From NCBI RefSeq assembly GCF_000003605.2, contig NW_003123253.1:1-17436 (forward strand): 17,436 bases of DNA, read 5' to 3'. This document shows positions 9,861 to 17,436 of this stretch, one piece after another (positions within the stretch are counted from its first letter, which is position 1; each line of letters starts with the position of its first letter). The notes below the pieces were generated by a model. That model saw nothing but the letters and a program-made list of their open reading frames with translations. It ran no database searches and had not been told where the DNA came from. A program made the translations under genes and the position numbers. Origin of the DNA: Saccoglossus kowalevskii (taxonomy: Eukaryota > Hemichordata > Enteropneusta > Harrimaniidae).

Positions 9861-10443
9861 CCCATCACACACACCGCCCATTCATTTCCCATCACACACC
9901 GACCATTCATTTCCCATCACACACCGACCATTCATTTCCCATCACACACACCGCCCATTTATTTCCCATCACACACACCGACCATTTATTTCCCATCACA
10001 CACCAACCATTCATTTCCCATCACACACACCGACCATTCATTTCCCATCACACACACCGACCATTCATTTCCCATCACACACACCGACCATTTATTTCCC
10101 ATCACACACAACGACCATTTATTTCCCATCACACACACCGACCATTTATTTCCCATCACACACACCGACCATTTATTTCCCATCACACACCGACCATTTA
10201 TTTCCCATCACACACACCGCCCATTTATTTCCCATCACACACACCGACCATTTATTTCCCATCACACACCAACCATTCATTTCCCATCACACACCAACCA
10301 TTCATTTCCCATCACACACACCGACCATTCATTTCCCATCACACACACCGACCATTCATTTCCCATCACACACACCGACCATTTATTTCCCATCACACAC
10401 AACCGACCATTTATTTCCCATCACACACACCGACCATTTATTT
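9861..10443 (+). repeat. Lead module, two successive copies
   Basis: The first copy (9861-10151) matches 8173-8463 in order and length. The second (10179-10443) starts with a 25-bp CGA/TTA monomer and CGC/TTA (10204), has two consecutive 25-bp CACCAACC monomers (10258, 10283) and a 28-bp CAACCGACC monomer (10389). The doubled CACCAACC also occurs at 12791-12840, which ties this copy to the 1.18-kb unit at 12737. Confidence 0.9.
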
Positions 10444-10551
10444 CCCATCACACACACCTACCATTCATTTCCCATCACACACACCGACCATTCATTTCCC
10501 ATCACACACACCGACCATTCATTTCCCATCACACACACCGACCATTCATTT
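10444..10551 (+). repeat. Four TCA-tail monomers
   Basis: One CTA-core monomer (10444) and three CGA/TCA monomers (10471, 10498, 10525), all 27 bp. They bridge the lead module and the next half-cassette. Confidence 0.92.
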
Positions 10552-10850
10552 CCCATAACACACACACCTACCATTCATTACCTATCACACATACCGCCCA
10601 TTCATTTCCCATCACACACAACGACCATTCATTTCCCATCACACACACTGCCCATTCATTTCCTATCACACACACCGCCCATTCATTTCCCATCACACAC
10701 AACGACCATTCATTTCTCATCACACACAACGACCATTCATTTCCTATCACACACCGACCATTCATTTCCCATAACACACACACCTACCATTCATTACCTA
10801 TCACACATACCACCCATTCATTTCCCATCACACACAACGACCATTTATTT
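10552..10850 (+). repeat. Headless half-cassette
   Basis: 29-bp CCCATAAC (10552), CCTATCACACATACC (10581), AACGA/TCA (10608), TGCCC (10635), CCTAT/CGC (10662), AACGA (10689), CTCAT (10716), 25-bp CCTAT (10743), 29-bp CCCATAAC (10768), CCTATCACACATACCACC (10797) and AACGA (10824). The TTT-core head is absent. Confidence 0.89.
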
Positions 10851-11039
10851 CCCATCACACACACTGACCATTTATTTCCCATCACACACACTGACCATTT
10901 ATTTCCCATCACACACACTGACCATTTATTTCCCATCACACACACTGACCATTTATTTCCCATCACACACACTGACCATTTATTTCCCATCACACACACC
11001 TACCATTCATTTCCCATCACACACACCTACCATTCATTT
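10851..11039 (+). repeat. Five TGA monomers and two CTA monomers before a head
   Basis: Same order as 5855-6043. The two CTA cores place TAG stops in the - strand nine-residue frame at equivalent positions in both copies. Confidence 0.92.
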
Positions 11040-11579
11040 CCCAACACACACACTTTCCATTCATTTACCATCACACACACTTTCCATTCATTTCCCATCA
11101 CCCACACCGACCATTCATTTCCCATCACACACACTGCCAATTCATTTCCTATCACACACACCGCCCATTCATTTCCCATCACACACAACGACCATTCATT
11201 TCTCATCACACACAACGACCATTCATTTCCTATCACACACCGACCATTCATTTCCCATAACACACACACCTACCATTCATTACCTATCACACATACCGCC
11301 CATTCATTTCCCATCACACACAACGACCATTTATTTCCCATCACACACACTTACCATTCATTTCCCATCACCCACACCGACCATTCATTTCCTATCACAC
11401 ACACCGCCCATTCATTTCCCATCACACACAACGACCATTCATTTCTCATCACACACAACGACCATTCATTTCCTATCACACACCGACCATTCATTTCCCA
11501 TAACACACACACCTACCATTCATTACCTATCACACATACAGCCCATTCATTTCCCATCACACACAACGACCATTTATTT
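11040..11579 (+). repeat. Cassette copy, 594-bp subfamily
   Basis: Collinear with 6044 and 6638 from the head to the second CCTATCACACATAC monomer (11526, here ACAGCCC), then AACGA (11553). CACCCACACCG and TGCCAATT markers assign it to the same subfamily as 3395, 6044, 6638, 8840 and 15851. Confidence 0.92.
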
Positions 11580-12013
11580 CCCATCACACACACCGACCAT
11601 TTATTTCCCATCACACACACCGACCATTTATTTCCAATCACACATACCGCCCATTCATTTCCCATCACACACAAACGACCATTTATTTCCCATCACACAC
11701 ACTTACCATTCATTTCCCATCACACCACACCGACCATTCATTTCCCATCACACACACTGCCCATTCATTTCCTATCACACACACCGACCATTCATTTCCC
11801 ATCACACACACCGACCATTCATTTCCCATCACACACACCGACCATTCATTTCCCATTACACACACCGACCATTCATTTCCCATCACACACACCGACCATT
11901 CATTTCCCATCACACACACCGACCAATCATTTCCCATCACACACACCGACCATTCATTTCCCATCACACACACCTACCATTCATTTCCCATCACACACAC
12001 CTACCATTCATTT
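11580..12013 (+). repeat. Mixed segment with ACATACC hybrid and CCCATTACAC lead markers
   Basis: Two CGA/TTA monomers, CCAATCACACATACCGCC (11634), a 28-bp CAAACGACC monomer (11661), TTA-stop (11689), and a 28-bp CACACCACACCG monomer (11716) that resembles CACCCACACCG with an extra base. Then come TGCCC, CCTAT/CGA and CGA/TCA monomers. CCCATTACAC (11852), GACCAATCATTT (in 11906) and two CTA monomers (11960, 11987) lead into the head at 12014, as in the 1.18-kb units. Confidence 0.88.
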
Positions 12014-12497
12014 CCCAACACACACACTTTCCATTCATTTACCATCACACACACTTTCCATTCATTTCCCATCACCCACACGGACCATTCATTTCCCATC
12101 ACACACACTGCCCATTCATTTCCTATCACACACACCGCCCATTCATTTCCCATCACACACAACGACCATTCATTTCTCATCACACACAACGACCATTCAT
12201 TTCCTATCACACACCGACCATTCATTTCCCATAACACACACACCTACCATTCATTACCTATCACACATACCGCCCATTCATTTCCCATCACACACAACGA
12301 CCATTTATTTCCCATCACACACACTTACCATTCATTTCCCATCACCCACACCGACCATTCATTTCCTATCACACACACCGCCCATTCATTTCCCATCACA
12401 CACAATGACCATTCATTTCTCATCACACACAACGACCATTCATTTCCTATCACACACCGACCATTCATTTTCCATAACAAACACCGACCATTCATTT
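12014..12497 (+). repeat. Cassette copy, CACGG subfamily, truncated
   Basis: Head, CACCCACACGG (12068) and TGCCC (12095) match the long cassettes. The second half runs to the 25-bp CCTAT monomer (12446) and then gives way to TCCATAACAAACACCGACC (12471). One AACGA core is mutated to AATGA (12392), a C-to-T change at CpG that creates an ATG on the + strand at 12405. Confidence 0.9.
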
Positions 12498-12736
12498 CCC
12501 ATCACACACAACGACCATTCATTTCCCATCACACACCGACCATTCATTTCCCATCACACACACCGACCATTCATTTCCCATCACACACACCTACCATTCA
12601 TTTCCCATCACACACACCGACCATTCATTTCCCATCACACACACCTACCATTTATTTCCCATCACACACACTGACCATTTATTTCCCATCACACACACTG
12701 ACCATTTATTTCCCATCACACACCGACCATTTATTT
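12498..12736 (+). repeat. Mixed linker
   Basis: AACGA/TCA, 25-bp CGA, CGA, alternating CTA and CGA monomers (12577-12657), two TGA/TTA (12658, 12685) and a 25-bp CGA/TTA (12712). It shows no marker series seen elsewhere in the same order. Confidence 0.9.
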
Positions 12737-13915
12737 CCCATCACACACACCGCCCATTTATTTCCCATCACACACACCGACCATTTATTTCCCATCACAC
12801 ACCAACCATTCATTTCCCATCACACACCAACCATTCATTTCCCATCACACACACCGACCATTCATTTCCCATCACACACACCGACCATTCATTTCCCATC
12901 ACACACACCGACCATTTATTTCCCATCACACACAACGACCATTTATTTCCCATCACACACACCGACCATTTATTTCCCATCACACACACCGTCCATTTAT
13001 TTCCCATCACACACACCGACCATTTATTTCCCATCACACACACCGACCATTCATTTCCCATCACACACACCGACCATTCATTTCCCATCACACACACCGC
13101 CCATTCATTTCCCATCACACACACCGACCATTCATTTCCCATTACACACATCGACCATTCATTTCCCATCACACACACCGACCATTCATTTCCCATCACA
13201 CACACCGACCAATCATTTCCCATCACACACACCGACCATTCATTTCCCATCACACACACCTACCATTCATTTCCCATCACACACACCTACCATTCATTTA
13301 CCAACACACACACTTTCCATTCATTTACCATCACACACACTTTCCATTCATTTCCCATCACCCACACGGACCATTCATTTCCCATCACACACACTGCTCA
13401 TTCATTTCCTATCACACACACCGCCCATTCATTTCCCATCACACACAACGACCATTCATTTCTCATCACACACAACGACCATTCATTTCCTATCACACAC
13501 CGACCATTCATTTCCCATAACACACACACCTACCATTCATTACCTATCACACATACCGCCCATTCATTTCCCATCACACACAACGACTATTTATTTCCCA
13601 TCACACACACTTACCATTCATTTCCCATCACCCACACCGACCATTCATTTCCCATCACCCACACCGACCATTCATTTCCTATCACACACACCGCCCATTC
13701 ATTTCCCATCACACACAACGACCATTCATTTCTCATCACACACAACGACCATTCATTTCCTATCACACACCGACCATTCATTTCCCATAACACACACCTA
13801 CCATTCATTACCTATCACACATACCGCCCATTCATTTCCCATCACACACAACGACCATTTATTTCCCTTAACACACACCTACCATTCATTACCTATCACA
13901 CACGACCATTTATTT
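12737..13915 (+). repeat. Higher-order repeat unit, copy 2 (1179 bp)
   Basis: The lead part (12737-13299) has CGC/TTA, CGA/TTA, two 25-bp CACCAACC, CGA/TCA, AACGA (12922), a GTCC core (12976), CGC (13084), CCCATTACAC (13138), GACCAATCATTT (in 13192) and two CTA monomers. The long cassette follows at 13300-13915. Within the cassette I noticed two differences from 1158-1773: A for C at the head (13300), and TGCTC for TGCCC with the T at 13398. The latter makes a stop in the - strand frame. Confidence 0.92.
13300..13915 (+). repeat. Long cassette, copy 2 (616 bp)
   Basis: Same 23-monomer order and the same 616-bp length as 1158-1773, including the shared CAACGACTATTTATTT variant (CTAT instead of CCAT) near 13583, the doubled CACCCAC monomers, CCCTTAAC and the 24-bp end monomer (13892-13915). 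Confidence 0.93.
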
Positions 13916-14102
13916 CCCATCACACACAACGACCATTTATTTCCCATCACACACAACGACCATTTATTTCCCATCACACACAACGACCATTTATTTCCCA
14001 TCACACACAACGACCATTCATTTCCCATCACACACACCGCCCATTCATTTCCCATCACACACCGACCATTCATTTCCCATCACACACACCGCCCATTCAT
14101 TT
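13916..14102 (+). repeat. Linker between tandem higher-order units
   Basis: Three AACGA/TTA, one AACGA/TCA (13997), CGC (14024), 25-bp CGA (14051) and CGC (14076). In copy 1 the equivalent place holds four AACGA and then a long TGA run. Here the TGA run is missing and the next unit starts after seven monomers. Confidence 0.9.
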
Positions 14103-15283
14103 CCCATCACACACACCGCCCATTTATTTCCCATCACACACACCGACCATTTATTTCCCATCACACACCAACCATTCATTTCCCATCACACACACCGACC
14201 ATTCATTTCCCATCACACACACCGACCATTCATTTCCCATCACACACACCGACCATTTATTTCCCATCACACACAACGACCATTTATTTCCCATCACACA
14301 CACCGACCATTTATTTCCCATCACACACACCGTCCATTTATTTCCCATCACACACACCGACCATTTATTTCCCATCACACACACCGACCATTCATTTCCT
14401 ATCACACACACCGACCATTCATTTCCCATCACACACACCGCCCATTCATTTCCCATCACACACACCGACCATTCATTTCCCATTACACACACCGACCATT
14501 CATTTCCCATCACACACACCGACCATTCATTTCCCATCACACACACCGACCATTCATTTCCCATCACACACACCGACCAATCATTTCCCATCACACACAC
14601 CGACCATTCATTTCCCATCACACACACCTACCATTCATTTCCCATCACACACACCTACCATTCATTTCCCAACACACACACTTTCCATTCATTTACCATC
14701 ACACACACTTTCCATTCATTTCCCATCACCCACACGGACCATTCATTTCCCATCACACACACTGCCCATTCATTTCCTATCACACACACCGCCCATTCAT
14801 TTCCCATCACACACAACGACCATTCATTTCTCATCACACACAACGACCATTCATTTCCTATCACACACCGACCATTCATTTCCCATAACACACACACCTA
14901 CCATTCATTACCTATCACACATACCGCCCATTCATTTCCCATCACACACAACGACTATTTATTTCCCATCACACACACTTACCATTCATTTCCCATCACC
15001 CACACCGACCATTCATTTCCCATCACCCACACCGCCCATTCATTTCCTATCACACACACCGCCCATTCATTTCCCATCACACACAACGACCATTCATTTC
15101 TCATCACACACAACGACCATTCATTTCCTATCACACACCGACCATTCATTTCCCATAACACACACCTACCATTCATTACCTATCACACATACCGCCCATT
15201 CATTTCCCATCACACACAACGACCATTTATTTCCCTTAACACACACCTACCATTCATTACCTATCACACACGACCATTCATTT
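14103..15283 (+). repeat. Higher-order repeat unit, copy 3 (1181 bp)
   Basis: Collinear with 12737-13915, 1366 bp away. It has one 25-bp CACCAACC monomer instead of two and one extra 27-bp CGA monomer between CCCATTACAC (14479) and the head, which accounts for the 2-bp length difference. CCTAT with a CGA core at 14398 is also particular to this copy. The cassette part is 14668-15283. Confidence 0.92.
14668..15283 (+). repeat. Long cassette, copy 3 (616 bp)
   Basis: Same order and length as the other two long cassettes. The differences I noticed from 1158-1773 are C for A at 15035 (CGCCC for CGACC) and a TCA tail in the 24-bp end monomer (C at 15279). Sharing of the CTATTTATTT variant confirms common descent of all three. 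Confidence 0.93.
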
Positions 15284-15850
15284 CCCATCACACACAACGA
15301 CCATTTATTTCCCATCACACACAACGACCATTTATTTCCCATCACACACACTGACCATTTATTTCCCATCACACACACTGACCATTTATTTCCCATCACA
15401 CACACTGACCATTTATTTCCCATCACACACACTGACCATTTATTTCCCATCACACACACTGACCATTTATTTCCCATCACACACACTGACCATTTATTTC
15501 CCATCACACACACTGACCATTTATTTCCCATCACACACACTGACCATTTATTTCCCATCACACACACTGACCATTTATTTCCCATCACACACACTGACCA
15601 TTTATTTCCCATCACACACACTGGCCATTTATTTCCCATCACACACACTGACCATTTATTTCCCATCACGCACACTGACCATTTATTTCCCATCACGCAC
15701 ACTGACCATTTATTTCCCATCACACACACTGACCATTTATTTCCCATCACACACACTGACCATTTATTTCCCATCACACACACTGACCATTTATTTCCCA
15801 TCACACACACCTACCATTCATTTCCCATCACACACACCTACCATTCATTT
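15284..15850 (+). repeat. AACGA/TGA homogeneous block after the third long cassette
   Basis: Two AACGA, then seventeen TGA/TTA monomers (15338-15796) and two CTA monomers. Private changes are CTGGCC in the monomer at 15608 and CACGCACAC in two successive monomers (15662, 15689). As after the first cassette, AACGA monomers come before TGA monomers. Confidence 0.94.
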
Positions 15851-16363
15851 CCCAACACACACACTTTCCATTCATTTACCATCACACACACTTTCCATTC
15901 ATTTCCCATCACCCACACCGACCATTCATTTCCCATCACACACACTGCCAATTCATTTCCTATCACACACACCGCCCATTCATTTCCCACCACACACAAC
16001 GACCATTCATTTCTCATCACACACAACGACCATTCATTTCCTATCACACACCGACCATTCATTTCCCATAACACACACACCTACCATTCATTACCTATCA
16101 CACATACCGCCCATTCATTTCCCATCACACACAACGACCATTTATTTCCCATCACACACACTTACCATTCATTTCCCATCACCCACACCGACCATTCATT
16201 TCCCATCACACACACTGCCCATTCATTTCCCATCACATACAACGACCATTCATTTCTCATCACACACAACGACCATTCATTTCCTATCACACACCGACCA
16301 TTCATTTCCCATAACACACACACCTACCATTCATTACCTATCACACATACCGCCCATTCATTT
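15851..16363 (+). repeat. Cassette copy, 594-bp subfamily
   Basis: Head, CACCCACACCG and TGCCAATT, with CCCACCAC at 15986. In the second half TGCCC (16202) replaces CCTAT/CGC, and one monomer reads CACATACAACG (16229). It ends at CCTATCACACATACC (16337). Confidence 0.91.
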
Positions 16364-16552
16364 CCCATCACACACAACGACCATTCATTTCCCATCACAC
16401 ACACCGACCATTTATTTCCCATCACACACACCGACCATTCATTTCCCATCACACACACCGACCATTCATTTCCCATCACACACACCGACCATTCATTTCC
16501 CATCACACACACCGACCATTCATTTCCCTTAACACACACCTACCATTCATTT
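16364..16552 (+). repeat. CGA/TCA run ending in a CCCTTAAC monomer
   Basis: AACGA/TCA, then five CGA monomers (16391 with TTA tail, the others TCA), then CCCTTAAC with CTA core (16526). CCCTTAAC elsewhere marks the cassette end before AACGA/TGA blocks (1723, 15232), and it does so here too. Confidence 0.92.
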
Positions 16553-17420
16553 CCCATCACACACAACGACCATTTATTTCCCATCACACACAACGACCAT
16601 TTATTTCCCATCACACACAACGACCATTTATTTCCCATCACACACAACGACCATTTATTTCCCATCACACACAACGACCATTTATTTCCCATCACACACA
16701 ACGACCATTTATTTCCATCACACACAACGACCATTTTATTTCCCATCACACACAACGACCATTTATTTCCCATCACACACAACGACCATTTATTTCCCAT
16801 CACACACACTGACCATTTATTTCCCATCACACACACTGACCATTTATTTCCCATCACACACACTGACCATTTATTTCCCATCACACACACTGACCATTTA
16901 TTTCCCATCACACACACTGACCATTTATTTCCCATCACACACACTGACCATATATTTCCCATCACACACACTGACCATTTATTTCCCATCACACACACTG
17001 ACCATTTATTTCCCATCACACACACTGACCATTTATTTCCCATCACACACACTGACCATTTATTTCCCATCACACACACTGACCATTTATTTCCCATAAC
17101 ACACACTGACCATTTATTTCCCATCACACACACTGACCATTTATTTCCCATCACACACACTGACCATTTATTTCCCATCACACACACTGACCATTCATTT
17201 CCCATCACACACAACGACCATTCATTTCCCATCACACACAACGACCATTTATTTCCCATCACACACAACGACCATTTATTTCCCATCACACACAACGACC
17301 ATTTATTTCCCATCACACACAACGACCATTTATTTCCCATCATCACACACACTGACCATTTATTTCCCATCACACACACTGACCATTTATTTCCCATCAC
17401 ACACACTGACCATTTTATTT
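16553..17420 (+). repeat. AACGA/TGA block duplicated from the 3962-4884 region
   Basis: Nine AACGA monomers, one of them (16715-16741) lacking a C at its start and carrying an extra T in its tail, then a TGA run from 16796. The CCATATATTT tail (16948), the AACGA group (17201-17335) and the 30-bp CATCAT monomer (17336) have the same spacing as at 4249, 4502 and 4637. One private change is CCCATAAC at 17093. The last full monomer (17393-17420) is 28 bp. Confidence 0.93.
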
Positions 17421-17436
17421 CCTATCACACACACCG
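17421..17436 (+). repeat. Partial monomer at window edge
   Basis: The first 16 bases of a CCTAT-type monomer with CCG core, as at cassette position CCTAT/CGC. The array continues past the window. Confidence 0.93.

Larger units (their letters stand above)
1..17436 (+). repeat. 27-bp minisatellite/satellite array filling the whole window
   Basis: Every stretch can be parsed into direct copies of a 27-bp unit, CCCATCACACACACTGACC plus ATTTATTT or ATTCATTT, about 645 copies with no inverted copy and no unique insertion. Monomers vary at a few recurrent sites: the core just before ACC or CCC (CTG, CCG, AACG, CGC, CCT, CTT), the tail (TTTATTT or TTCATTT), the CA run (25-, 27- or 29-bp monomers), and the start (CCCAT, CCTAT, CTCAT, CCCATAA). 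The + strand is very G-poor: one G in the commonest monomer, against ten C. The array runs off both ends, so its full size is unknown. The composition and length point to eukaryotic satellite DNA; bacterial tandem repeats of this extent would be exceptional. I cannot assign a named satellite family. Confidence 0.98.

Noticed and set aside
12405-12674. Open frame on the + strand, 89 residues, rich in H, T, S, F and I
   Set aside because: It exists only because one AACGA core became AATGA, giving an ATG in a strand that otherwise lacks it. No other support for coding.
1-17436. CRISPR array
   Set aside because: There are no unique spacers between repeats. The 27-bp units are contiguous and the variation is in recurring alleles. 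No cas genes are present.
1-17436. G-quadruplex-forming array on the - strand
   Set aside because: There is a single GGG per 27-bp monomer, separated by about 24 bases, which is too far apart for a canonical quadruplex.
1-17436. Telomeric or centromeric satellite of a named family
   Set aside because: The unit is not TTAGGG-like, I see no CENP-B box, and I cannot recall a named family with this monomer. Location cannot be inferred.
1-17436. TGACC as nuclear-receptor half-sites and ATTTA as AU-rich RNA elements
   Set aside because: Both are fixed parts of the repeat and very short. Without transcription or binding data their presence says nothing beyond the monomer sequence.
1-17436. Transposable element or transposon-internal repeat
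   Set aside because: No terminal inverted repeats, target-site duplication, or transposase or reverse-transcriptase motif in any frame. All six frames are repeat-derived.

Overview
The whole window, first base to last, is one direct tandem array of a 27-bp minisatellite. I see no unique flanking DNA, no RNA gene, no mobile element, no CRISPR array and no believable protein gene. The commonest monomer on the + strand reads CCCATCACACACACTGACC followed by ATTTATTT. About 645 monomers fill 17.4 kb, all in the same orientation, and both array ends lie outside the window. An array this long, simple and variant-rich suggests a eukaryotic nuclear genome (pericentromeric, subtelomeric or intergenic satellite). 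Most of the frequent C/T differences fall at a CpG, which fits past cytosine methylation as in vertebrates or plants. Species and chromosomal position cannot be read from the sequence.

Terms used below. Each monomer has a core and a tail. Cores are TGA (..CACTGACC), CGA (..CACCGACC), AACGA (..CAACGACC), CGC (..CCGCCC), CTA (..CCTACC), TTA-stop (..CTTACC) and TTT (..CTTTCC). Tails are TTA (CCATTTATTT) or TCA (CCATTCATTT). Most monomers are 27 bp; 25-bp and 29-bp forms have lost or gained one CA.

Layout. Two kinds of DNA alternate. (1) Homogeneous blocks of TGA or AACGA core with TTA tail: 1-378, 483-698, 1774-2340, 3962-5019, 7475-8145, 15284-15796 and 16553-17420. (2) Heterogeneous blocks with TCA tails, built from a recognisable ordered 'cassette' of marked monomers. 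The cassette head, CCAACACACACACTTTCC and the monomer after it, occurs 11 times, at 1158, 3395, 6044, 6638, 8840, 9298, 11040, 12014, 13300, 14668 and 15851. The longest form is 616 bp. It is nested in a larger higher-order unit of about 1.18 kb that is present at ~780-1773, 12737-13915 and 14103-15283. A separate 594-bp unit is tandemly duplicated at 6044-6637 and 6638-7231. A roughly 0.6-kb stretch at 4097-4693 recurs at 16796-17392. A lead module (8173-8463, 9861-10151, 10179-10443) is also found inside the 1.18-kb units.

Because 27 is divisible by 3, the - strand holds long open frames of a nine-residue repeat (MGNKWSVCV and variants). I read these as arithmetic by-products. They are broken by 24-, 25-, 26-, 28-, 29-bp monomers and by stop-creating monomers that are themselves copied with the cassettes, and most recurrent substitutions change the amino acid. 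No gene works with another here. The biology visible is array evolution: slippage, unequal exchange or conversion, and duplication of multi-monomer units. Two patches stand out: a cluster of one-base indels at 3719-3961 that looks like poor consensus, and a base-substitution-rich island at 9433-9779. All counts and alignments were made by eye.
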